A stretch of DNA of 5,015 bases from CAVPGH01 sp046726955. GTDB lineage: Bacteria; Acidobacteriota; Vicinamibacteria; Fen-336. Where the stretch lies: the NCBI GenBank assembly GCA_046726955.1, contig JBKPBQ010000464.1:1-5015 (forward strand), given 5' to 3'. The notes beneath the pieces are model-generated. The model searched no databases and was not told the DNA's origin. It was given only the letters and a program-made list of their open reading frames with translations. Both the position numbers and the translations under genes were made by a program. Of the stretch, positions 1 through 5,015 are shown piece after piece. Each line of letters starts with the position of its first letter. Position 1 is the stretch's first letter.

Positions 1-443
1 TCCCGGAAGCGCACGCCGTGGGCCGCCTCCGGCCACGGCAGGGCTTCCGCGTCTCCGCGCTCCACGAGCCGGTCTCCCTCGAGCGCGTAGAGTACTGCGC
101 GGGTCATGCCGCTCGTGAGGGCCCAGCAGGCGTCGTCGCCCGGTAGAAGGACGCCTCCCGGCGTGCGCACCGTGGATCGAGGGAAGGGCAGCTCGCGGCG
201 GGCGACGGGGACGAAGCGCGCGCGGTCGAGCTTCTGCACGCTGATCGAGAACGGGGACAGCACGGCGACGCGAGTGTCGTCGAGGAAGGCGACGGCGAGG
301 GCGGGCTCGGCGAGCGAGGCCGAACGGGTGGCCGCGAGAACCGCCACGTCGCCCGAGGCCGTGAGGCGGGGAGGCGGAGGCGGAGCGGGAGGGGCGGCCC
401 CGAAGAGGACGATCGCGATGGCGAGCGGAGCGGGCGGCGGCAC
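1..443 (-). CDS. Hypothetical exported protein, N-terminal part (runs off left edge)
   Basis: I do not recognise this protein. Reading the minus strand from GTG at 443-441 gives 147 uninterrupted codons to the window edge, nearly all ending in G or C, as expected for a real gene in this DNA. A stop codon (TGA, 446-444) lies directly upstream in frame, so this GTG is the earliest possible start. Residues 7-17 are hydrophobic (PLAIAIVLFGA) and are followed by a Pro/Ala-rich stretch to about residue 25. This looks like a signal peptide or membrane anchor, although it lacks the usual Lys/Arg at the N-terminus. The rest alternates short hydrophobic strands with turns (for example AVAFLDDTRVAVLSP near residues 50-64), suggesting a beta-rich, possibly propeller-like fold. 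The plus-strand frame over the same DNA (106-459) is Arg/Ser/Ala/Gly-rich and looks like a shadow. No Shine-Dalgarno precedes the GTG. The gene is divergent from yqeY, and its C-terminus and function cannot be judged here. Confidence 0.7.
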   Translation of the reverse strand, partial: MPPPAPLAIAIVLFGAAPPAPPPPPRLTASGDVAVLAATRSASLAEPALAVAFLDDTRVAVLSPFSISVQKLDRARFVPVARRELPFPRSTVRTPGGVLLPGDDACWALTSGMTRAVLYALEGDRLVERGDAEALPWPEAAHGVRFR

Positions 444-452
444 TCAGTACGA

Positions 453-458
453 AGGATA
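453..458 (-). promoter_or_regulatory. Candidate -10 box for the leftward gene
   Basis: On the minus strand the hexamer TATCCT ends 9 nt before the GTG start at 443. Transcription would therefore begin almost at the start codon. No Shine-Dalgarno lies in between, which fits a leaderless mRNA. I see no convincing -35 box at 16-18 bp. This call is inferred from one hexamer and its position. Confidence 0.3.
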
Positions 459-467
459 GCGCAGCGG

Positions 468-473
468 TAGAAT
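468..473 (+). promoter_or_regulatory. Candidate -10 box for the yqeY operon, probable leaderless start
   Basis: The hexamer TAGAAT (4 of 6 matches to TATAAT, with the key first TA and last T) lies 7 nt upstream of the yqeY ATG at 481. Transcription would start at or next to the A of the ATG. The 7 nt between contain no Shine-Dalgarno, and none is seen just upstream, so a leaderless transcript is the simplest reading. Such -10-to-ATG spacing is known for leaderless genes in several high-GC phyla. There is no recognisable -35 element. Confidence 0.45.
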
Positions 474-480
474 AGCGCCC

Positions 481-939
481 ATGCCCACGCTGACCGAGCG
501 CATCACCAAGGACCTCACCGCGGCGATGAAGGCGCAGGACGCCGCGCGTACGAGCACGCTCCGCATGGCCAAGGCCGCGCTCATGAACCGGGAGATCGAC
601 AAGAAGGGGCCGCTCGACGACGTGGAGGCCGCGAAGGTGCTGCAGGGCCTCGTGAAGCAGCGCGAGGACTCCGCCGAGCAGTTCCGCAAGGGCAACCGGC
701 CCGAGCTCGCGGCCAAGGAGGAGGCCGAGATCGACGTCATCCGTCCCTACCTGCCGCAGGAGGCGTCGGAGGCCGACATCGCGGCCGCGGTCGAGCAGGC
801 GGTGAAGGAGACCGGGGCTGCTTCCGCGAAGGACATGGGCAGGGTGATGAAGGCCGCGCTCGCCGTCCTCCAGGCGGGTGGCAAGCCCGCCGACGGGAAG
901 AAGGTGAACGAGGCGGCGCGCCGGCGGCTCGGGGGCTGA
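481..939 (+). CDS. yqeY: GatB/YqeY domain protein
   Basis: This small cytosolic helical protein of 152 aa is the usual length for the YqeY family (about 150 aa). The family resembles the C-terminal tail domain of GatB, the subunit of Asp-tRNA(Asn)/Glu-tRNA(Gln) amidotransferase that contacts tRNA. The role of free-standing YqeY is not well established. Family hallmarks visible are an N-terminal LR-x-x-KAALMNREI block (residues about 27-39), the central Q-R-EDSAEQFRKGNRPELAAKEEAEI block with IRPYLP after it (about 60-96), and GAASAKDMGRVM (about 112-123). The start is ATG 481, just downstream of a TAGAAT box and without a Shine-Dalgarno. The longer frames on either strand here are shadows. It is the first gene of the operon, with its stop 4 nt before the nagZ start. 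Nothing in the sequence links it to peptidoglycan recycling beyond this position. Confidence 0.93.
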   Translation: MPTLTERITKDLTAAMKAQDAARTSTLRMAKAALMNREIDKKGPLDDVEAAKVLQGLVKQREDSAEQFRKGNRPELAAKEEAEIDVIRPYLPQEASEADIAAAVEQAVKETGAASAKDMGRVMKAALAVLQAGGKPADGKKVNEAARRRLGG

Positions 940-943
940 CGCG

Positions 944-2053
944 ATGAAGGAGATCGTGCGCCGCGTCGGCCAGCGCTTCATGGTCGGCTTCGAGGGGACG
1001 ACACCCTCCGCGGACGTCAAGCACCTCGTGCGCGACTTCGGTGTCGGTCACGTCATCCTCTTCGCCCGCAACGTGGATCGCCCCGAGCAGGTGGCGGAGC
1101 TCGTGCGCGAGCTGCAGGAGATCGCGCGCGACGCGGGGCACGACCGGCCGCTCCTCGTTGCGGTCGACCAGGAAGGGGGCCGCGTGGCTCGCCTCCGCGA
1201 GCCCTGGACGATCTGGCCGCCGCTGCGCGCGCTGGGCCGGACGGGAGACGAGGAGACGGCCCGGCGCATGGGCCGGGCGCTCGCCCACGAGCTCTCGGCC
1301 TGCGGCATCCGCTGCGACTTCGCGCCCGTCGTGGACGTGGACACGAACCCCGCCAACCCCGTGATCGGCGACCGGGCGTTCTCCGACGATCCCGACGTCG
1401 TCGCACGGCTGGGGGCGGCGATGATCGATGGCCTGCAGCGAGGGAGGGTCGCCGCCTGCGCCAAGCATTTTCCCGGCCACGGGGACACCGACCTCGACTC
1501 GCACCTCGACCTCCCCGCCGTGGACCATTCGCGCTCTCGCCTCGAGGACGTGGAGCTGCGGCCTTTCCGCAAGGCCATCGAGGCCAAGGTCGCCACCATC
1601 ATGACGGCGCACGTCCTCGTGCGCGAGCTGGACGATGAGACCCCGGCGACGCTGTCGCCGCGCGTGATCGACGGCCTGCTGCGCAAGGACATGAAGTACG
1701 ACGGGGTGATCGTCTCCGACGACCTGGAGATGGGGGCGATCGCGAAGAAATGGCCGGCGGGCCAGGCCGCGGTGCTGGCCGCCAAGGCAGGATGCGACGT
1801 CCTGCCCGTCTGCAAGACGCCGGACGCGCAGGTCGCGGCGATCGAGGCCCTGATCCGCGCAGTCGAGGCAGAGGAGATCTCTACGACGGGCCTCGACAAC
1901 GCGGATGCGCGGATCAGGGCCTTGAAAGAACGCTTCACCCTGCCCTATCGCGACCCCGACCCCAAGGAGGCTCGCCGCGCGGCCGGCCTCGGCGAGCACA
2001 CGCGGCTCGCCGAGGAGATCGGCGCACGCTCCGGCCTGCCGGCGCGGGCGTGA
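944..2053 (+). CDS. nagZ: Beta-N-acetylhexosaminidase NagZ, glycoside hydrolase family 3
   Basis: This 369-aa cytosolic enzyme would remove the non-reducing GlcNAc from GlcNAc-1,6-anhydroMurNAc-peptides during peptidoglycan recycling. There is no signal peptide. Family landmarks appear in order: VDQEGGRVARL near residue 77, NPVIGDRAF with Arg144, KHFPGHGDTDLDSH (174-187) and VSDDLEM (257-263). From memory of the enterobacterial enzyme, its Arg133, Lys163-His164, Asp174/His176 catalytic dyad and Asp248 nucleophile correspond here to Arg144, Lys174-His175, Asp185/His187 and Asp259. The shift is a constant +11, which supports both the assignment and a complete active site. The protein is about 28 residues longer than the roughly 340-aa E. 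coli enzyme, partly a charged C-terminal tail after about residue 335. The start ATG 944 follows the yqeY stop by 4 nt, with only a weak GGGGGC (931-936) as ribosome site, so translational coupling is likely. Its stop overlaps the next gene's GTG. The products would feed a peptide amidase, LdcA and Mpl. Confidence 0.95.
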   Translation: MKEIVRRVGQRFMVGFEGTTPSADVKHLVRDFGVGHVILFARNVDRPEQVAELVRELQEIARDAGHDRPLLVAVDQEGGRVARLREPWTIWPPLRALGRTGDEETARRMGRALAHELSACGIRCDFAPVVDVDTNPANPVIGDRAFSDDPDVVARLGAAMIDGLQRGRVAACAKHFPGHGDTDLDSHLDLPAVDHSRSRLEDVELRPFRKAIEAKVATIMTAHVLVRELDDETPATLSPRVIDGLLRKDMKYDGVIVSDDLEMGAIAKKWPAGQAAVLAAKAGCDVLPVCKTPDAQVAAIEALIRAVEAEEISTTGLDNADARIRALKERFTLPYRDPDPKEARRAAGLGEHTRLAEEIGARSGLPARA

Positions 2054-2970
2054 TCCGCCCGCGGGCGTTGCGCGCGGGCGACCTCGTCGGCCTCGCCGCT
2101 CCCGCGGGACCCGTGGACGAGAGGGAGCTCCGACGCGGCGCGGCCGAGCTCGAGTCCCTGGGCTTCGCGGTGAGCATCCCCGAGGGGCTCTTCGAGCGCC
2201 GCGGCTTCACCGCGGGGACGCTCGAGCGACGCCGCGACGAGCTGCACCGGCTCCTCGCCGACGACACGATCGCCGCCGTCTGGTGCGCGCGGGGCGGCGC
2301 GGGGGCGGGCCGCCTCCTCTGGCGGCTCGACGAGGACCTGGTGCGCGCGCATCCCAAGCTCGTCGTGGGCTACAGCGACATCACGTACCTGCACCTCTAC
2401 CTGGCCCGGCTCGGCGTCGTCACCGTCCACGGCCCCATGGCCGCGCGCGAGCTGGCGACCGCGAGCTACGACCGTCCGAGCCTGTGGCACGCCGTGACCG
2501 GCGAGGGCCGGCCGTACGCGTCCGCGGAGGACGACCTGCTGCCGCTGCGCGAGGGAACCGCGGAGGGAGTTCTGCGCGGCGGCTGCCTCTCCATCCTCGC
2601 CGCGGCTGCGGGGACACCGTGGGCCCTCGCCCCGGATGGAGAGGACACGATCCTCTTCGTCGAGGACGTGGACGAGCGACCCTACCGGGTCGATCGCATG
2701 CTGCTGCAGCTCCGCGAGTCGGGCGCCTTCGCGGGCGTGCGGGGCGTCGTCTTCGGCGACATGAAGGGCTGCGCGCCACGCATCGACGAGCCGTACAACC
2801 TGGAGGACGTGCTGCTCGAGGCCCTGGACGGCCTCGACGTGCCCGTAGCCCTCGGGCTCTCGAGCGGCCACACGTCGAGCCCAGCCGTCACGATTCCCCT
2901 GGGCGTGCGGGCCCGGCTCCGGTGCGGCGCGAGCGCCTCCTTCGAGGTCCTCGAGCCCGCGGTCGCGTGA
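2050..2970 (+). CDS. ldcA: LD-carboxypeptidase, peptidase family S66 (LdcA-like)
   Basis: This 306-aa protein belongs to the family that cleaves the L,D bond between meso-diaminopimelate and the terminal D-Ala of murein tetrapeptides, giving tripeptide in the cytoplasm. No signal peptide is seen. It opens with the family-typical RPRALRAGDLVGLAAPAGPV. The expected Ser-Glu-His triad is present: Ser109 in VVGYSDIT, Glu205 in LFVEDVDERPYRVDRML, and His274 in LSSGHTSSPAVTIPLG. The spacing (96 and 69 residues) is close to that of Pseudomonas LdcA. RGGAGAGRLL (about 80-89) matches the family's RGGYG-type loop. The start is GTG 2050, whose GTGA overlaps the nagZ stop. The frame stays open back to at least 1750, but that upstream part is Arg/Gly/Ala-rich shadow of nagZ, and the family N-terminus begins at the GTG. 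There is no Shine-Dalgarno of its own, so expression probably depends on coupling to nagZ. Some S66 members are microcin-immunity (MccF) proteins, but the neighbours favour the recycling role. Confidence 0.92.
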   Translation: MIRPRALRAGDLVGLAAPAGPVDERELRRGAAELESLGFAVSIPEGLFERRGFTAGTLERRRDELHRLLADDTIAAVWCARGGAGAGRLLWRLDEDLVRAHPKLVVGYSDITYLHLYLARLGVVTVHGPMAARELATASYDRPSLWHAVTGEGRPYASAEDDLLPLREGTAEGVLRGGCLSILAAAAGTPWALAPDGEDTILFVEDVDERPYRVDRMLLQLRESGAFAGVRGVVFGDMKGCAPRIDEPYNLEDVLLEALDGLDVPVALGLSSGHTSSPAVTIPLGVRARLRCGASASFEVLEPAVA

Positions 2971-4358
2971 AGGTCCACCTCTCCGCCATCTGCGGCACCG
3001 CCATGGCGTCTCTCGCCGGCCTCCTCCGCGAGCGGGGCCACGAGGTGACGGGCTCCGACCAGGACGTCTACCCGCCGATGTCGACACAGCTCGAGGCGCT
3101 CGGCATCCCCATCCGCTCGCCGTACGCCGCGGCGAACGTGCCCGAGGACGCGGACCTCGTCGTGATCGGCAACGCGCTGTCCCGCGGAAACCCCGAGGTC
3201 GAGGCCGTGCTCGACCGCCGGCAGCGGATGACGAGCCTGCCCGCGCTCCTCGCCGAGGAATTCCTGCGGCCGAGGACGTCCATCGTGGTGGCGGGCACGC
3301 ACGGGAAGACGACGACCACGAGCCTCCTGGCCTACCTCCTGGACCGGGCCGGGCTCGACCCGTCGTTCCTCGTGGGAGGCGTGCCCGCCGACTTCGGGAG
3401 GAGCTACAGGCTCGGAGGAGGCGGGCACTTCGTGGTCGAGGGCGACGAGTACGACTGCGCGTTCTTCGACAAGCGGCCGAAGTTCGTCCATTACCTGCCC
3501 GACGTGGCCGTGATCGGCAACGTGGAGTTCGACCACGCCGACATCTACGCCGACCTTGCGGCCGTGCAAACGGCGTTCGTCCGCCTGCTGAACGTCATTC
3601 CGCGGCGCGGACTGCTGGTGGCGGGTGTCGAGAGCCCGGCGCTCCGCGAGATCCTGCCCAAGGCCCCGTGCCGCGTGGAGACGTTCGCGGTGGAGGCCGC
3701 GGCGGACTGGCGGGCTACGGACCTCCGCGCGGAGGGAAGCGCCACCCGCTTCCGGCTGGCGAGACGGGGCGAGGACCTCGGCGAGTTCCGGCTCGGCCTC
3801 GCCGGCGCGCACAATGTCCGCAACGCCCTTGCGGCCCTCGCCGCGGCGGAGGCCGCGGGTGTCGAGGCGGCTTCGGCCCGTCCGCATCTCGAGTCCTTCG
3901 CGGGAGTGAAACGCCGGCTGGAAGTTCGCGGGCAGGTGCGCGGCGTCACGGTGTACGACGACTTCGCCCACCATCCCACCGCCGTGCGCGCTACCCTCGC
4001 GGCGCTGCGCACTGCCGCCGGGGGATCCCTGGTCGCCGTCTTCGAACCGCGGTCATACACCTCGCGGACCCGCGTGTTCCAGGAGGACTACGCGCGCGCG
4101 TTCGCGGACGCCGACCGGGTGATCGTGGCCGCGGCACACCTTCCGGGCAAGGTCCCGGAAGGCCAGCGCCTCTCGGAGCGGGAGCTCGTGGACGCGATCG
4201 ACGGCGCGGGCACCCGCGCCGAGTTCATCCCCACCGTCGAGGAGATCGTCGAGCGGCTCAGGCTCGATCTCCGGGACGGCGACCGCGTCGTCGTCCTCTC
4301 CAACGGGGGCTTCGGAGGGCTCCACGAGAAGCTCCTCCGGGCCCTCGGCGGGCCGTGA
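2967..4358 (+). CDS. mpl: UDP-N-acetylmuramate:L-Ala-gamma-D-Glu-meso-DAP ligase (Mpl)
   Basis: This 463-aa cytosolic Mur-family ligase (E. coli Mpl is about 457 aa) uses ATP to join recycled tripeptide to UDP-MurNAc, so the peptide need not be rebuilt by MurC, MurD and MurE. The three Mur domains are visible. The UDP-sugar end has HLSAICGTAMASL (4-16), GHEVTGSD and VYPPMST. The ATP P-loop is GTHGKTTT (110-117), followed by EGDEYDCAFFDKR (158-170), KFVHY and EFDHADIY. The C-terminal domain has YDDFAHHPTA (330-339), EPRS and SNGGFGG (445-451). The DEYDCAFFDKR and VYPPMST blocks are typical of Mpl rather than MurC. The start GTG 2967 aligns with the E. coli start and overlaps the preceding stop in GTGA. 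The frame stays open upstream to 2283, but only as shadow of ldcA. Like its neighbour it lacks a Shine-Dalgarno, implying coupling. It is the last gene of the operon. Mpl is characteristic of Gram-negative bacteria with diaminopimelate peptidoglycan. Confidence 0.97.
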   Translation: MKVHLSAICGTAMASLAGLLRERGHEVTGSDQDVYPPMSTQLEALGIPIRSPYAAANVPEDADLVVIGNALSRGNPEVEAVLDRRQRMTSLPALLAEEFLRPRTSIVVAGTHGKTTTTSLLAYLLDRAGLDPSFLVGGVPADFGRSYRLGGGGHFVVEGDEYDCAFFDKRPKFVHYLPDVAVIGNVEFDHADIYADLAAVQTAFVRLLNVIPRRGLLVAGVESPALREILPKAPCRVETFAVEAAADWRATDLRAEGSATRFRLARRGEDLGEFRLGLAGAHNVRNALAALAAAEAAGVEAASARPHLESFAGVKRRLEVRGQVRGVTVYDDFAHHPTAVRATLAALRTAAGGSLVAVFEPRSYTSRTRVFQEDYARAFADADRVIVAAAHLPGKVPEGQRLSERELVDAIDGAGTRAEFIPTVEEIVERLRLDLRDGDRVVVLSNGGFGGLHEKLLRALGGP

Positions 4359-4370
4359 TGCGCCGGGTCA

Positions 4371-4400
4371 CTGGCACGGATCCGCCCGCTATGGTAAGAA
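4371..4400 (+). promoter_or_regulatory. Candidate promoter for the TonB-dependent receptor
   Basis: A -35-like CTGGCA (4371-4376) is followed after 18 bp by an extended -10-like element, TGG then TAAGAA (4395-4400). This begins 12 bp after the mpl stop, and the local DNA becomes noticeably richer in A and T than the flanking genes. A transcript starting near 4407 would carry a leader of about 147 nt. Matches to the sigma-70 consensus are only partial. TGGCACG at 4372-4378 also recalls the -24 half of a sigma-54 promoter, but the -12 TTGC half is missing. Confidence 0.4.
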
Positions 4401-4475
4401 ATCGCAGCATTTTCACGAGGCAGGAGGCTAGAGCCTGTCCAGGACGGTCGCGACGACGCCAAACCCGCGCTTTCC

Positions 4476-4489
4476 CCGGACGAATCCGG
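4476..4489 (+). repeat. Perfect 5-bp inverted repeat (hairpin) in the leader
   Basis: CCGGA and TCCGG flank a 4-nt CGAA loop. No T-run follows, so it is not an intrinsic terminator. It may be a leader hairpin or a chance feature of GC-rich DNA. Confidence 0.35.
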
Positions 4490-4532
4490 TTCGCCCGCGA
4501 CGCCGGCCCCGAAGCCACGAGGGTCGGAGGAT

Positions 4533-4542
4533 CTTGATCAAG
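4533..4542. repeat. 10-bp palindrome CTTGATCAAG overlapping the receptor Shine-Dalgarno
   Basis: CTTGATCAAG is a perfect palindrome. Its last three bases are the first three of the AAGGAGGA ribosome site. It could be a small operator half-site pair or chance. As RNA it forms only a very short stem, so strong sequestration of the ribosome site by it alone is unlikely. Confidence 0.3.
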
Positions 4543-4547
4543 GAGGA
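4540..4547 (+). promoter_or_regulatory. Strong Shine-Dalgarno of the TonB-dependent receptor
   Basis: AAGGAGGA lies 7 nt (counted from GGAGG) before ATG 4554, an ideal spacing that fixes the start. It is the only clear Shine-Dalgarno placed before a gene in the window. A second GGAGGA copy lies 16 nt upstream (4526-4531). Confidence 0.85.
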
Positions 4548-4553
4548 CTTCGA

Positions 4554-5015
4554 ATGAAGCGGTATCTCCCTGTCCTGCTGGGCTTCGGCTTGTGGGCGGC
4601 GCCTTTGCTGGCCCAGACGCCGCAGGCGTCACCGAGCCCCAAGCCCGAGGACCAGACGGTCAAGCTGCGCGAAGAAGTCGTCGTGGTGAGCGCCTCCAAG
4701 ACGGAGACGCAGCTCGTGAACGCCCCGGCCACCATCTCGGTCGTCTCGGCGGAGACGATCGAAACGAGCCCCGCCCAGAACTACGGCGATCTCCTGCGCT
4801 CGGTGCCCGGACTCAACGTCATCCAGACGTCGGCCCGCGACATCAACATCGTCTCGCGGCAGGCCGCCTCCACCCTGGTCAACTCGCAGCTCGTGCTCCT
4901 CGACGGCCGCTCGCTCTACCTCGACTTCTTCGGGCTCGTGCTCTGGGACTTCCTGCCCCAGAGCACCTCCGAGATCAAGCAGATCGAGGTCGTGCGCGGA
5001 CCGGCGTCGGTCGTG
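4554..5015 (+). CDS. TonB-dependent outer-membrane receptor, N-terminal part (cut by right edge)
   Basis: The 154 codons present start at ATG 4554 and are still open at the window end. Residues 1-20 form a classic signal peptide (MKR, a hydrophobic core, then PLLA before Gln21). A Pro/Ser-rich linker follows. EEVVVVSASKTE (40-51) resembles a TonB box, the segment that contacts TonB in the periplasm. Residues from about 50 onward are the plug domain: PATISVVSAETIE, YGDLLRSVPGLNV (77-89), LVLLDGRSLY (113-122), and the closing IKQIEVVRGPASVV (141-154), which in this family leads into the first barrel strands. The full protein would be several hundred residues longer, forming an outer-membrane beta-barrel for energy-dependent uptake of a scarce ligand such as a siderophore, cobalamin or glycan. 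The ligand cannot be told from this part. The gene has its own promoter-like signal and ribosome site, so it is probably not part of the upstream operon. Confidence 0.94.
   Translation, partial: MKRYLPVLLGFGLWAAPLLAQTPQASPSPKPEDQTVKLREEVVVVSASKTETQLVNAPATISVVSAETIETSPAQNYGDLLRSVPGLNVIQTSARDINIVSRQAASTLVNSQLVLLDGRSLYLDFFGLVLWDFLPQSTSEIKQIEVVRGPASVV

Larger units (their letters stand above)
481..4358 (+). other. Probable operon yqeY-nagZ-ldcA-mpl
   Basis: Four same-strand genes are separated by +4, -4 and -4 nt, with no room for internal promoters or terminators outside coding DNA. Three of the four products act in sequence on cytosolic muropeptides: GlcNAc removal, D-Ala removal, then tripeptide ligation. 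The only promoter-like signal found is the TAGAAT box at 468-473. AmpD-like and AmpG-like genes, needed for a complete route, are absent here and must lie elsewhere or be replaced. Confidence 0.85.
4401..4553 (+). other. Putative 5' leader of the receptor gene, with short hairpins
   Basis: No convincing gene is seen here. The leader holds two short self-complementary elements: AGGCT-AG-AGCCT (4425-4436) and CCGGA-CGAA-TCCGG (4476-4489). It ends in a 10-bp palindrome overlapping the ribosome site. I could not match it to a known riboswitch class, and no cobalamin-riboswitch core was recognised. Whether it folds into a regulatory structure is undecided. Confidence 0.3.

Noticed and set aside
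106..459. Plus-strand 117-codon frame over the left edge
   Set aside because: Its product is Arg/Ser/Gly-rich and low in complexity. The minus strand over the same DNA has coding-like codon use and a hydrophobic N-terminal segment.
737..1999. 420-codon minus-strand frame antisense to nagZ
   Set aside because: It is an Arg/Asp/His/Val-rich shadow produced by GC-rich codons of nagZ. No recognisable motifs, and the sense strand is clearly a GH3 enzyme.
1750..2049. Upstream extension of the ldcA frame to an ATG at 1750
   Set aside because: The added part is Arg/Gly-rich and overlaps nagZ by 300 bp, while the S66 N-terminal motif begins at GTG 2050.
2283..2966. Upstream extension of the mpl frame to an ATG at 2283
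   Set aside because: The added part is low-complexity shadow of ldcA, and GTG 2967 matches the normal Mpl N-terminus.
2682..3974. 430-codon minus-strand frame antisense to ldcA and mpl
   Set aside because: It crosses two well-recognised genes on the other strand and shows no family motifs. High-GC shadow.
4340..4354. GGCCC-TCGGC-GGGCC hairpin at the mpl stop as a terminator
   Set aside because: The stem is only 5 bp, lies inside the coding end and is not followed by a T-run, so I cannot call an intrinsic terminator.
4372..4388. Sigma-54 promoter starting with TGGCACG
   Set aside because: The -24 half fits, but the -12 position reads CGCC instead of TTGC, so the site is incomplete.
4358..4537. 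59-codon frame starting at an ATG overlapping the mpl stop
   Set aside because: The product is Arg-rich with no motif or ribosome site, and the frame lies over the promoter and leader of the receptor gene. A real small gene is not excluded but nothing supports it.

Overview
The window is very GC-rich DNA from what looks like a Gram-negative bacterium. Third codon positions are overwhelmingly G or C. The Gram-negative reading rests on a TonB-dependent outer-membrane receptor and on the enzymes NagZ, LD-carboxypeptidase and Mpl, which recycle meso-diaminopimelate-type peptidoglycan. Codon style, the receptor's N-terminus and the apparent leaderless promoters would fit a high-GC Acidobacteriota-type or deltaproteobacterial-type genome. 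That placement is inference, because no marker gene is present.

Layout: (1) Positions 443 to 1, minus strand: the first 147 codons of an exported protein of unknown function that runs off the left edge. (2) Positions 444-480: a 37-bp divergent intergenic space with a candidate -10 box facing each way, each so close to its start codon that both transcripts may be leaderless. (3) Positions 481-4358, plus strand: a tightly packed four-gene operon of yqeY (GatB/YqeY domain), nagZ (beta-N-acetylglucosaminidase), an S66 LD-carboxypeptidase, and mpl (UDP-MurNAc:tripeptide ligase). The first junction has a 4-nt gap. The next two are 4-nt GTGA stop/start overlaps. (4) Positions 4359-4553: a 195-bp intergenic region with a candidate promoter, a leader with two short hairpins, a 10-bp palindrome and a strong Shine-Dalgarno. 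(5) From 4554 to the right edge: the signal peptide, TonB-box-like segment and most of the plug domain of a TonB-dependent receptor, cut by the window end.

How the genes work together: NagZ removes GlcNAc from GlcNAc-anhydroMurNAc-peptides that return to the cytoplasm. The LD-carboxypeptidase trims tetrapeptide to tripeptide by removing the terminal D-Ala. Mpl then joins the free tripeptide to UDP-MurNAc, bypassing the MurC, MurD and MurE steps. The operon therefore encodes three cytosolic steps of cell-wall recycling. The amidase that releases the peptide (AmpD-like) and the muropeptide permease (AmpG-like) are not in the window. YqeY, a small protein related to the tail domain of the GatB tRNA amidotransferase subunit, heads the operon without an obvious biochemical link. 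The receptor is probably a separate transcription unit.

I see no mobile element, CRISPR array, tRNA or rRNA. No wholly new system is evident. The points most worth a second look are the easily missed minus-strand gene, the leaderless-looking divergent promoters, the compact recycling operon and the structured leader of the receptor gene.
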